DNA from: Mucilaginibacter gilvus
GTDB taxonomy: Bacteria > Bacteroidota > Bacteroidia > Sphingobacteriales > Sphingobacteriaceae
Reading direction: 5' to 3'
NCBI RefSeq assembly: GCF_004054195.1
Contig: NZ_SBIW01000003.1
Location: 682,001-746,000, forward strand
DNA: 64,000 bases
Part shown: positions 8,590-17,392 of the stretch, one piece after another
Layout: each line of letters opens with the position of its first letter
Numbering within the stretch: position 1 is the first letter of the stretch
Made by a program: the position numbers and the translations under genes
The notes under the pieces: model-generated
Database searches by the model: none
Told to the model about the DNA's origin: nothing
What the model saw: only the letters and a program-made list of their open reading frames with translations

Positions 8590-10223
8590 ATGTTACGACG
8601 TAATTTTATCAAACTCTCCGCCGCATCCATGGCGGCAGTAATGTATAGCAGAATCACGTTTGCCGCCGATAGCGGCTTCGCACTCATTAACCATCCCGAC
8701 GAAGCCTGGATAGAACTGGCAGAGGGTTGGGTAAAGCTTACCGGTGCCGGTGGCTCAGTTTATACGCACAAAGATGTGCGCGTAGAAGTTAAAAGCGCGG
8801 GCAACGCGCAATCGGTTTACGTGCAGTCGCCAACAGCGGCGTTGATGGCTGTTCGCTTCAAGTGGAAATATGAGACCAAAAAGTATTCGAAAATATTGGG
8901 CGACCATTGGGAACGCACTTACGGCGACCTTGCCTGGAAGAAACCTGAAGCAAGCGCTAAAAACCCCTGGTATGTTTTGCTGCATGATGATAAGCAAACC
9001 GCGGCATTTGGTGTGAAAACAGGCGGCAATACTATTTCCTTTTGGAACGTAACCGCAGATAGTTTAGAGCTAACGATGGATACCCATTCGGGGGGGCGGG
9101 CGTAATGCTTGGTCAGCGGAAACTGCATACAGCGGATATTGTAACCAACATGAGCGCCCCTAACGAAACGCCCTATGCAACGCTGACCCGCTTTTGCAAG
9201 ATAATGTGCCCAAAACCACGGCTGCCTAAACAGCCTGTTTATGGCATCAATGATTGGTATGTGGTTTACGGGAACAACTCTTTCAATTCCATAAAAGAGC
9301 AGACAACCGTGATGAGTGGTTTGGTAAGCGATACGAACAACCGGCCCTTCTCGGTAATTGATGATGGCTGGCAGCAACCGGATGATTTTAGCATAGTGAA
9401 CGATAAGTTTAAGGACATGCATAAAATGGCAGACGAAATAAAGAGCCATGGCATGCGCCCCGGTTTGTGGACACGCCCGCTGATTGCCCGTAAGGACGAT
9501 AGTGCCTCACTGCTGGCTCCAAAAATACCGGGCCGTGGCCAAACGGGTGAACTTATACTCGACCCAACCCTGCCCGAAACCATTGAACGCGTAAAACACA
9601 ATATTAGCCTTTACAAACAATGGGGCTACCACATGGTGAAGCACGACTACAGCAGCTACGATATTTTCGGTAAGTGGGGTATGCAGATGACCGACGGGCT
9701 CACTGCGCAGGGTTGGAAATACCACGACCAAAGTAAAACCAATGCAGAGATCATCAATAATTTGTACAATGCAATCCGGCAATCGGCAGGTGATATGTAT
9801 ATCATTGGCTGTAACACCATGAGCCACTTATCTGCCGGCGTGTTTGAACTGAACCGTACCGGCGATGATACCAGCGGTAAAGAGTGGGCCCGTACAAAAA
9901 AAATGGGGGTGAACACCTTAGGTTTCCGCCTGCCGCACCATAATACTTTTTATGCTGCCGATGGCGACTGCGTTGGCCTTACCAAAGATGTACCTTGGGA
10001 TAAGAACCGCCAATGGCTGCAATTGCTGGCAGAAAGCGGTGCGCCGCTGTTTATCTCTGCCGAACTGGATATTTTAGATGCTGATAAAAAAGCTGCCATT
10101 AAAAAGGCCTTTGCCGATGCTGCCAAAGTGCAGCCAACCGGCGAACCGCTTGACTGGCTGACCGAACAATGGCCGGCTAAATGGAAATTGAATAATCGGG
10201 AGGTTACCTTTAACTGGGATTGA
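8590..10223 (+). pseudogene. Alpha-galactosidase-like glycosidase (GH27/GH36 type), frameshifted at a G7 tract
   Basis: Two frames encode one protein. The first (8590-9105, 171 residues) has a Tat-like leader, RRNFIK then a hydrophobic stretch, and a beta-rich domain. It ends HSGGRA-stop just after seven G residues at 9090-9096. The second (9105-10223, 372 residues) starts in TAATG overlap and holds the clan GH-D barrel: FSVIDDGWQ, GMRPGLWTRP, KHDYSSYD with probable nucleophile D181 of that frame, and RTGDDTSG with probable acid/base D254/D255. Adding one G to the tract joins the frames as HSGGAGVMLGQ to give 544 residues. Mutation, phase variation or a sequencing error are all possible. Confidence 0.75.
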
Positions 10224-10250
10224 TAAATAATTGATGAATTTTACTTTTTT

Positions 10251-10395
10251 ATGGAAAGCAAAGCACTCAGCCTTGAGCAGATTGCGCAGTATCAGCGTGA
10301 CGGCTATCTCGTGATCAAACAATTTTGCAGCGACGCCGAGATAGAAAAACTCTACAGTACCGCCCTTAATGATGACGCTATGCGCAAGAATGATT
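10251..10395 (+). pseudogene. 5' fragment of a phytanoyl-CoA dioxygenase (PhyH) family gene
   Basis: The first 47 codons, starting MESKALSLEQIAQYQRDGYL and continuing VIKQFCSDAEIEKLYSTAL, match the start of PhyH-type Fe(II)/2-oxoglutarate dioxygenases (QI..Y..DGYLVI..F.). The reading frame then continues only as junk to 10502, running antisense through the end of the omega-amidase gene. No HxD iron site or later domain is present. It is 28 bases after the broken glycosidase gene, so it may once have been its operon partner. Confidence 0.6.
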
Positions 10396-10426
10396 GCAAT
10401 GATGCATTGACAGGATGTTTGGATTC

Positions 10427-11206
10427 TCAACCTTCCAAACTAAAAGCATCCGCGTCTTTTAGGAACGGTAACGCCCGGCGGATCTTTTTCACTTCGTCGT
10501 AAATGATGGAGAAGGTGTATACGTCTTCTTCGTCGCGTTTGTAATAAACTACATCGCCGTTGGGGCTAATGCAGGTAGAATCGCCGGAATGATAAACCTC
10601 GTTGCCATCGTGGCCTACGCGGTTCACGGCGATAACATAGCTCTGGTTCTCTACCGCGCGGGCGGGGATAAGGGTGCGCCAGTGCAGCGCGCGTCTTTCC
10701 GGCCAGTTGGCTACGATCATTAATACATCGTAATCCTCATCAACATTACGCAGCCATACCGGGAAACGGAGATCGTAACATATTACCGGGCAAATTTTCC
10801 AGCCATTTATTTCTACTATAAGTTTTTTGGTGCCTGCTGTGTAAGTATTATGTTCTTTGCCAAGGGCAAAGAGGTGTCGCTTGTCGTAATGCTCGTAGGT
10901 GCCGTCGGTTCGCATCCAAATGAGGCGGTTATAAAATTTACCATCCTCTTTGATAATAATGCTGCCGGTTACCACGCAATCATACTTAATAGCGGTATCG
11001 TGCATCCATTTCATCGTTTTACCGCCCATGTTTTCGCCCAAAGCTTCGGCATTCATAGTAAAGCCGGTGTTAAACATTTCTGGCAGAATAATGAGGTTGG
11101 TTCTTTCGCGGATGTTGGATAACCTTAGCGAGATATTCTGCAGGTTTTTATCAATGTTCTCCCAAAATAAATATCCCTGGTAAACGGTAACTTTAAGATT
11201 ATCCAT
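10427..11206 (-). CDS. Omega-amidase, nitrilase superfamily (YafV/Nit2-like)
   Basis: The 259-residue enzyme belongs to the carbon-nitrogen hydrolase fold. The catalytic triad is visible as E43 (LPEMFNTGF), K109 (YDKRHLF) and C143 (VICYDLRFP). YafV-type enzymes hydrolyse alpha-ketoglutaramate or the alpha-keto acid omega-amides formed by glutamine transaminases. The gene lies 56 bases downstream of a YbdL-like transaminase on the same strand, which is the expected partner, so both steps are probably made from one transcript. It is cytoplasmic. The PhyH fragment overlaps its 3' side antisense. Confidence 0.88.
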   Translation of the reverse strand: MDNLKVTVYQGYLFWENIDKNLQNISLRLSNIRERTNLIILPEMFNTGFTMNAEALGENMGGKTMKWMHDTAIKYDCVVTGSIIIKEDGKFYNRLIWMRTDGTYEHYDKRHLFALGKEHNTYTAGTKKLIVEINGWKICPVICYDLRFPVWLRNVDEDYDVLMIVANWPERRALHWRTLIPARAVENQSYVIAVNRVGHDGNEVYHSGDSTCISPNGDVVYYKRDEEDVYTFSIIYDEVKKIRRALPFLKDADAFSLEG

Positions 11207-11262
11207 AAGCGGTGTTTTTTGAGCAACGGCTGGTAAATGTATACGTAAATATTTACTAAAGG

Positions 11263-12411
11263 TTAAACCTTTAACAACCTATCAACGGCTTTATCGATAG
11301 TTTCTTGCCTTTTGGCGAAACAAAATCGCAGTACATGCTTGTCGGTACCCTTGCGGTAGAACGCCGAAACAGGGATAGAAGCCACCCCAATTTCCTTGGT
11401 TAAACGTATGGCATAGTCCGAATCTTTCTCATCGGTAATGGCATCATAGGTAACCGATTGGAAGTATGATCCCGCGCACGGCAGCAGTTGAAAACGTGTA
11501 TTTTTAAGTCCTTCGCGGAAGTAATCTCGCTTTTGCTGAAAAAAATCCGGCAGGCTTAAATAGGTGTTCTCGTCTTTTAAATATTCGGCAATGGCGTGCT
11601 GCATCGGCGCATTCACGCTGAATATCAAAAACTGGTGGATCTTCCTGAACTCCGTCATGAGGTAGGCTGGGGCGAGGCAATAACCCATCTTCCAGCCGGT
11701 AGCATGGAACGTTTTGCCAAACGACGATACAATAAAGCTGCGCTGCTGTAGTTCGGGGTAGCGGGCCATGCTGTGGTGCGTTTCGCCGTCGTATATCAGG
11801 TGCTCGTACACCTCGTCGCTCAGTATCAGAATATCCTGGTTTTTTACCAGGGCGCTTAGTTCGTCGATATCCTCCTTACGCAAGATGGTTGCTGTGGGGT
11901 TATGTGGCGAATTGAGGATGATCATTTTTGTTTTACCGTTGATGAGGCGTTTCACCATATCCCAGGCAATGCGGTAATCGGGCGGGTCCAGTTCTAATGA
12001 CTTCACCACGCCGCCCATCAGTTTAATGGCAGGGGCATAGCAATCATAAGCCGGTTCAAAAATGATCACCTCATCATTGGGATTTATCACCGCGCTGATA
12101 GCTGTGAACACGGCTTGCGTGCCCCCTGCGGTAACAGTAATTTCGGTATCGGGGTTATAAACGGCACCGTAAAGTTTTTCGGTTTTAATAGCAATTTGCT
12201 CGCGCAGGGCCATCAGGCCGGGCATAGGAGCGTATTGGTTGTGGCCATTTTGCATGGCCTTGTTCACCAATTCTACCAATTCGGGCGCGCAATTGTAATC
12301 GGGGAATCCTTGTGACAGGTTAATAGCCCCAAGCTCGGCAGCAAGTGCGGACATCACCGTAAATATGGTGGTTCCTGTTTGGGGTAGTTTAGATATAACG
12401 GGTATCATCAA
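11263..12411 (-). CDS. PLP-dependent methionine/glutamine aminotransferase (YbdL-like)
   Basis: The 382-residue protein is a fold-type I class I/II aminotransferase. It starts with INLSQGFPDYN, has the NSPHNPTATI segment (167-176), DEVYEHLIYDGE, and the PLP lysine K233 in SFGKTFHATGWKMGY. These details are closest to YbdL/MtnE-type enzymes that use methionine or other large neutral amino acids as donors, or the keto acid of methionine as acceptor with glutamine. The neighbouring omega-amidase removes the alpha-ketoglutaramate product and makes the reaction irreversible. The start is one of two adjacent ATGs. Confidence 0.88.
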   Translation of the reverse strand: MMIPVISKLPQTGTTIFTVMSALAAELGAINLSQGFPDYNCAPELVELVNKAMQNGHNQYAPMPGLMALREQIAIKTEKLYGAVYNPDTEITVTAGGTQAVFTAISAVINPNDEVIIFEPAYDCYAPAIKLMGGVVKSLELDPPDYRIAWDMVKRLINGKTKMIILNSPHNPTATILRKEDIDELSALVKNQDILILSDEVYEHLIYDGETHHSMARYPELQQRSFIVSSFGKTFHATGWKMGYCLAPAYLMTEFRKIHQFLIFSVNAPMQHAIAEYLKDENTYLSLPDFFQQKRDYFREGLKNTRFQLLPCAGSYFQSVTYDAITDEKDSDYAIRLTKEIGVASIPVSAFYRKGTDKHVLRFCFAKRQETIDKAVDRLLKV

Positions 12412-12506
12412 CGGCTAAAATAGCCAAAAAAAGGTATGGGTTGGCACAATGTTGAAAAATGGAAATAATTAAACCCATCAGATGTTGGAATGCCAGTTGC
12501 CCGGCA

Positions 12507-13757
12507 CTATTCCTCAACTGACCAAAACTGCACGGCATTGTTGGTGCGGTAGCGGGTAACAGTAGTGTTTGTTTCTCTATTTACATTTACTGTTTTATCG
12601 GGCGTTTGTACGTAGTATTCCAGTGGTAAAAGCATCACATAGCCCACACTACGGTTTTTGCCTGGTGTTTGGTAATCAAACTCGCTTTTTATAGGGCTAT
12701 ATAGCATGTACAGGTTTTTAGCCATGTAATTGTACAGGTAAAAGTTTTTGGTTATCACCTGCCGGTTGTTCCAGTTGGCATCGGTGTTTAGTACCAGCGG
12801 TTTATTGTTTACCAGGCCTTCACGCACTTCCTCAATGCCCAGCATTTCCCCCTTATCATTAGTAACGTAAGCGTTGTTTGTTGGGTCCATCCATATCCAT
12901 TTTTGGTTGGCGGGCAGGTATACCACGTTGATCACATGCGAATCGAAATCCGTTTTCAGGCTATCTTTAGGGAAGCAATAAACCTTGCGCGCTTTCCAGC
13001 CCATCGCCAAATAGCAATCCTGTAATACCGAAGCCAGTTCGCCACAAGATACGCCTACTTTGCGCGACCTGGCCGCACCGATGATCTCATCGGCATTGAT
13101 GAGTTTGATGCCACTTTCATGCTGCCCGTCATGGTTTACGGTATTGTGCACCCAATGCAGCAAATTCTTCATTTTTTCTAAGTCGGTGCCGGTACCCGCC
13201 ACAGAATCAAGGTTGAATTTTTTGCGCAAAGCCACCAGTGCGGGGGCAGTTGCAGGCTGGTAACTAAAGGCCGGTATTACCCGCTTTTGCGCGCTATTGT
13301 ATTTACCCGCTTTTTGCAAAATGTACAAATAATCGCCAATGGAGCGTATTTTGGTACGAATTGCTGTAAATCCAGGTTCGGCTTTTATGTTTGCAAAATC
13401 GGTATCTTCCCCCAAGTGTTTGTAATCGGTATAACCCTTTACTACCGCACTATCTAAATATTGCAAAGCCTTTTCCTTACTATTGGTTATGGCGTAAATG
13501 CAGCTTAAATTGTAGTAAGCGTTTGTTATATTCCCACCAAAGTAAACTTTATCCTCTCGGCTTAATTTGTTGTATTGGGTTGCAAAATCCTCTACCAATT
13601 TCCGCCCCGTTTCAGCGTCGCGTTTATCATAAGCTTTTTGCAGTTTATCGCTAAAATTGTCGGCGTAGGGAGTAAAGGCAGGTTGAGGCTTGTTCTGGCC
13701 AAATAAACTGGCGGTGGTAAACAGGGCGAGGCTTAGCAGGGCGTATTTAAATTTCAT
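12507..13757 (-). CDS. Secreted transglutaminase-like protein with N-terminal helical repeats
   Basis: The 416-residue protein has a signal peptide (about 1-20, ending LFGQ), a TPR-like helical part (about 35-140), and a transglutaminase/protease-like core. The Cys-His-Asp triad of that superfamily is visible: C238 in GVSCGELA, H274 in FDSHVINVV and D291 in WIWMDPTNN. The last 110 residues are beta-rich and unassigned. Such Bacteroidota proteins are exported; their substrates are mostly unknown. It stands alone, with a divergent gap of 105 bases to the ABC importer. Confidence 0.82.
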   Translation of the reverse strand: MKFKYALLSLALFTTASLFGQNKPQPAFTPYADNFSDKLQKAYDKRDAETGRKLVEDFATQYNKLSREDKVYFGGNITNAYYNLSCIYAITNSKEKALQYLDSAVVKGYTDYKHLGEDTDFANIKAEPGFTAIRTKIRSIGDYLYILQKAGKYNSAQKRVIPAFSYQPATAPALVALRKKFNLDSVAGTGTDLEKMKNLLHWVHNTVNHDGQHESGIKLINADEIIGAARSRKVGVSCGELASVLQDCYLAMGWKARKVYCFPKDSLKTDFDSHVINVVYLPANQKWIWMDPTNNAYVTNDKGEMLGIEEVREGLVNNKPLVLNTDANWNNRQVITKNFYLYNYMAKNLYMLYSPIKSEFDYQTPGKNRSVGYVMLLPLEYYVQTPDKTVNVNRETNTTVTRYRTNNAVQFWSVEE

Positions 13758-13862
13758 GGGGATGTGTTGTTCATTTCAAATATAAATATATCGGTATTGT
13801 AAAAAAAATATTATCTAAAGCCAACATTTTTTGCTTTCGGGGCTATTAATTACCTTAGTAGG

Positions 13863-14834
13863 ATGAAATTCTCCAAGTCGCTCATCGCCATATTAATTGT
13901 GCTGTTTGCTGTTTCCTGCTTGTCTGATAAAAAATCTGCCGTGCCGGTGGTTGGTTTTGTAGATGCCTTTGAGGATGCCACCATAGCGCAGGCAAAAGAT
14001 GGCTTTGTTGCCGCACTTAAGGCGAATGGCTTTAGCGAGGAGCAAAAAAATATCGAAATAAAATACAGCAACGCGCAGGGCAGCATCCCTACGCTTACTA
14101 CTATAGTGAACCAGTTTGCGGGCGAAAAGGTTGATCTGCTGGCAACCTCTACTACCTTATCAACGGTGGCTGCCATTCAAAAAACAAAAACCATCCCTAT
14201 CTTCCAGATGGTATCGCCCACGCCCGAACGGATGAAGGTGGCTGATGCAAGCGGCAAAGGCCCGGCAAATTTGTTTGGCACCATGGAGGAATTGAATTAT
14301 ATTGATACATCGTTCGCTATCATCCCAAAACTATTGAAGCCAAAAGGCGCGCAACTGACCATTGGCATGATCTATAACCAAAGCGAGCCGCAATCTGCCG
14401 ACGCCTTGAACAGGATACAGGGCCTTGCTGCAAAACTGAATGTAAAGATCATCGCGTTGCCGCTAAATTCTTCGGCCGACGCGCAGTTGGTAACACAGGC
14501 GCTTTTGGGTAAAGGTATCGACGCTTTCTTCGCTAACCCGGATAATACCGTTTTTGCCGCCTTTGAAACTATCCTGAAAAGCTGTAACGAACATAATGTG
14601 CCTATTTTCACCAGCGAGGCCGGTTTGGTACAACGTGGCGCTGTTGCAGCCTTTGGTGCCGATATTTACCAGTGGGGCTATCAGAGTGGCGTACAGGCGG
14701 CAAAATATTTAAAAACGCACAAAACCGACGGCCTGACTTTGGAAATGGTAAAAGTGCGCAAGCGTGTTTACAATGCCGAGGCCGCAAAAAGATATAACAT
14801 TGCCATCCCGGCAGATTATACCGCTGTAAAATAA
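13863..14834 (+). CDS. ABC transporter substrate-binding lipoprotein (COG2984, ABC_sub_bind)
   Basis: The 323-residue lipoprotein has a lipobox AVSC with C19 and then VVGFVDAFEDATIAQAKDGF, the start of a type I periplasmic-binding fold. Motifs typical of the ABC_sub_bind family include NAQGSIPTLTTIVNQF, LLATSTTLSTVA and IPIFQMVSPTP. Related TrpX/COG2984 systems bind tryptophan, tyrosine or other small aromatic ligands, but the ligand here is unknown. The stop overlaps the permease start as TAATG, so the genes are translationally coupled. Confidence 0.88.
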   Translation: MKFSKSLIAILIVLFAVSCLSDKKSAVPVVGFVDAFEDATIAQAKDGFVAALKANGFSEEQKNIEIKYSNAQGSIPTLTTIVNQFAGEKVDLLATSTTLSTVAAIQKTKTIPIFQMVSPTPERMKVADASGKGPANLFGTMEELNYIDTSFAIIPKLLKPKGAQLTIGMIYNQSEPQSADALNRIQGLAAKLNVKIIALPLNSSADAQLVTQALLGKGIDAFFANPDNTVFAAFETILKSCNEHNVPIFTSEAGLVQRGAVAAFGADIYQWGYQSGVQAAKYLKTHKTDGLTLEMVKVRKRVYNAEAAKRYNIAIPADYTAVK

Positions 14835-15700
14835 TGGGGCTGTACCTGAGCGCGTTATTACAGGGGCTTTGCTTCGCGGGGATAGCCTTCGGTATCTATA
14901 TCTCCATGAAGATCTTTAACATCCCCGATATTACTACCGACGGCAGCTACACGCTGGGCGGCGTGGTAACGGGCATTATGCTTACCCACAACCAGCCCGG
15001 CTGGATGATTTTATTAGCAGTGATAGGGGCGGGGGCCGTCGCTGGTGCGCTTACCGGGATCATCCATACCAAATTAAAAATAAATGCCCTGTTAGCAGGC
15101 ATCCTGGTGATGACGGCGCTCTACTCCGTAAACCTTACTATTTTAGGTCGCTCTAATTTACCGCTGCTTAGCCTGCCCTCTTTGTTTTCGGTGCTGAACG
15201 TATTAACCGACCCAAACCAAAATTCGTTAATCATCCTTTCGCTGTTTGTAGCGGCGCTTACACTGCTTATTGGTTACCTGCTTAAAACAGATTTCGGCAT
15301 TGCTATGCGCGCTACTGGCAATAGCGAGCAAATGGTCCGCGCCCTTGGCGTAAATACCGACAGGATGAAGATCATTGGCCTTGCTATTGCCAATGCGTTA
15401 ACCGCTTTGAGCGGCTATCTCATCACCCAGTTTCAGGGTTTTGCGGATATCAGCATGGGGATAGGTGTAGTAATTATCGGCCTTGGCTCGGTTATCATCG
15501 CCGAAACTTTGATCAACTGGCTGCAGATAACGTCTGTATGGCTCAGTCTGGTGCTGGTACTTGCCGGCGCGGTTATCTTTCAGTTAGTGCTGGCCTTTAC
15601 ATTGGATATCGGCGTAAACCCTAACCTGCTAAAAATGGTAACTGCCATGTTTGTATTAATTATAGTGGGCCTGCCGCGCTTAACCTCCAGTAAGGCATGA
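14834..15700 (+). CDS. ABC transporter permease (COG4120, LivH-like)
   Basis: The 288-residue protein is an inner-membrane permease of the BPD_transp_2 class with about eight hydrophobic helices. Recognisable parts are FNIPDITTDGSYTLGG near residue 30, and the cytoplasmic loop FGIAMRATGNSEQMVRALG (about 155-173) that contacts the ATPase. The gene starts inside the stop of the binding protein and ends over the ATG of the ATPase (ATGA). The system is therefore a compact three-gene importer with no other members. Confidence 0.92.
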   Translation: MGLYLSALLQGLCFAGIAFGIYISMKIFNIPDITTDGSYTLGGVVTGIMLTHNQPGWMILLAVIGAGAVAGALTGIIHTKLKINALLAGILVMTALYSVNLTILGRSNLPLLSLPSLFSVLNVLTDPNQNSLIILSLFVAALTLLIGYLLKTDFGIAMRATGNSEQMVRALGVNTDRMKIIGLAIANALTALSGYLITQFQGFADISMGIGVVIIGLGSVIIAETLINWLQITSVWLSLVLVLAGAVIFQLVLAFTLDIGVNPNLLKMVTAMFVLIIVGLPRLTSSKA

Positions 15701-16446
15701 TAGAACTAAAAAGCATCAGCAAAACCTTTAACGCCGGTAAACCTAACGAGGTGAAGGCGCTGGGTAAGTTAAACCTGGAGATCAAAGAAAAGGAGTTTGT
15801 GGTAATTGTCGGTTCCAACGGTTCGGGCAAAACCACGCTGCTTAATTTGGTGGCAGGTACCATCCTCCCCGATACAGGCAGCATCAGCATCGCCGGGAAC
15901 AATGCCACCAAACTGGCCGACTACCAGCGCAGTAAATGGATAGCCCGTATTTTCCAGAATCCATTATCGGGCACAGCCGCCGATCTGAGCATATTGGATA
16001 ACTTCCGACTCGCGGCCCTTCGTACCCAAAATAAGGGATTGACCATCGGGAAAAACGAAAAGTTTAAAACTTTGGTCCGCGAAAAAATAGCTGCACTGGG
16101 CATGGGCCTCGAAGATAAAACCGAGCAGCCGATTGGCACACTCTCCGGCGGGCAACGGCAAGCGCTCACCCTGATGATGAGCGTAATGGATGAATGTAAG
16201 ATCCTCCTGTTGGACGAACCAACCGCCGCCCTCGACCCACGCTCTGCCGAAAACGTGATGCGCACTGCCGATGCGCTTATTAAACAATATGGCCTTACCG
16301 CTATACTGGTAACGCACAATTTAAAGGACGCTGCTAACTACGGCAGCCGCATTATCCAGATGAGCGAAGGCGAGATACTGAAAGATATCTCTACAGCAGA
16401 AAAAACAAAGTTAAAACAGGCCGAGCTGTTTGAGTGGTTTGGATAA
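15697..16446 (+). CDS. ABC transporter ATP-binding protein (COG1101)
   Basis: The 249-residue ATPase has a Walker A motif GSNGSGKTTLLN (39-50), Q-loop in IFQNPLSG, signature LSGGQRQALTL, Walker B ILLLDEPTAALD and the H-loop VTHN. It energises the permease encoded just upstream and overlaps it by four bases. The inserted segment between the Q-loop and signature (RTQNKGLTIGKNEKF) is typical of the COG1101 group. The operon appears to end here, though no clear terminator is visible. Confidence 0.93.
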   Translation: MIELKSISKTFNAGKPNEVKALGKLNLEIKEKEFVVIVGSNGSGKTTLLNLVAGTILPDTGSISIAGNNATKLADYQRSKWIARIFQNPLSGTAADLSILDNFRLAALRTQNKGLTIGKNEKFKTLVREKIAALGMGLEDKTEQPIGTLSGGQRQALTLMMSVMDECKILLLDEPTAALDPRSAENVMRTADALIKQYGLTAILVTHNLKDAANYGSRIIQMSEGEILKDISTAEKTKLKQAELFEWFG

Positions 16447-16501
16447 AATATCGGGCCCTGTTGTAGAAGAGACACACAATTATTGGTAAAATAACTATTT
16501 T

Positions 16502-16578
16502 AATATGTTAACCCTGTAAATGTTTTAAGTTTCTGATTATTAGATATTTGAAAAGTTAACATATTGAATTATGTTAAC
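16502..16578. repeat. Repeated ATGTTAAC motifs, including an 11-bp inverted repeat
   Basis: AATATGTTAAC (16502-16512) is mirrored by GTTAACATATT (16555-16565), and a third ATGTTAAC lies at 16571-16578. They sit in the 246-bp gap upstream of the 81-residue gene. The arrangement would suit binding of a dimeric regulator. The region is AT-rich and GTTAAC is itself a palindrome, so chance is not excluded. Confidence 0.4.
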
Positions 16579-16692
16579 TTTTGTAAACTTTTTTGCGTTT
16601 TGAATCCGATTGGGATGCTCATACAGACTGGTGCATCAGGGACCCAGATCGCCTAAAAAAATTGGCAAAGTAATTGCATAGCCTTCCGTACT

Positions 16693-16938
16693 ATGAAGAA
16701 CATTACATTCCAAAACATATCCGATTCTTACCAACTGGTAAGCGGCGCAAAAATAAAAAGCAAAAATTACGACGAAGTGTACGAACTTGGCGAGTACGAC
16801 GGTAACAAACGTGGCTATACCCTGTTCGCTTTTGAAGACGGCCTCCGTTTCGACGATTTCAGCGTGATCATCTCCGAGTATGAGCTAATGAACAATTACA
16901 TGATAGAAGTTGTGAAAGTAAACCGGATGGCGGCGTAA
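16693..16938 (+). CDS. Small hypothetical protein, 81 aa
   Basis: The protein begins MKNITFQNISDSYQLVSGAK and contains YDEVYELGEYDGNKRGYTLF and FDDFSVIISEYELMNNYMIE. It is acidic, mixed alpha/beta, and has no signal or membrane segment. I do not recognise the family. It is preceded by a 246-bp AT-rich region with repeated ATGTTAAC motifs, which may hold its promoter. Confidence 0.65.
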   Translation: MKNITFQNISDSYQLVSGAKIKSKNYDEVYELGEYDGNKRGYTLFAFEDGLRFDDFSVIISEYELMNNYMIEVVKVNRMAA

Positions 16939-17392
16939 CTACATATCTTTCCAGCGTCAGTCCGAACAACGTTCTGAGCCCTAAGCCGTAAGTAACCATA
17001 ATGCGCGGCGATTATCATAGGGGGATACTTTGCATACGGGCGCCGAAATAAATTGGCGTTACGTTAACCGTGCCATCGTTTTGAATCACTATTTTTTGGC
17101 GTTTTATAAATGCGATTTAATCGTGTGAATCTTCAAATCCTTTAATCGTGTAAATTGGATTTGCTTATATCCTTCATCTTCTGTACTTTCGCCACAAATA
17201 ATAAAAGATGCTATTAAATAAAGTTTACTCCACCACCCACATGTGGCCCCTGGGCACGCAGCAGGAGAGCTTTGCATCAAGGATACATTTCTCTTCATAG
17301 TACAGCCGGTTAACCCGGAACAACAAATTTTTAATTTTTTATCGAACACAAAACCTGAAGGCTTATGCCGTCGGAATTTATATTTCATTTTT
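16939..17392. other. Gap with possible decayed minus-strand coding sequence
   Basis: No intact gene is seen over 454 bases. On the minus strand the frame at 17100-17018 reads KIVIQNDGTVNVTPIYFGAR and then MQSIPL-stop. A second protein-like stretch, YGLGLRTLFGLTLERYV, follows in another frame at about 16990-16940. Both suggest a decayed gene, although the evidence is only that the peptides look natural. On the plus strand a 30-codon ORF (17208-17300) starts MLLNKVYSTTHMWPLGTQQE. It is not convincing. Confidence 0.35.

Noticed and set aside
10396-10502. Continuation of the PhyH-like ORF
   Set aside because: These codons are antisense to the end of the omega-amidase gene and show no similarity to the dioxygenase.
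17243-17392. N-terminal extension of the TPR gene from the GTG at 17243
   Set aside because: The added 50 residues are unlike the rest in composition, and the ATG at 17393 gives a normal helical start.
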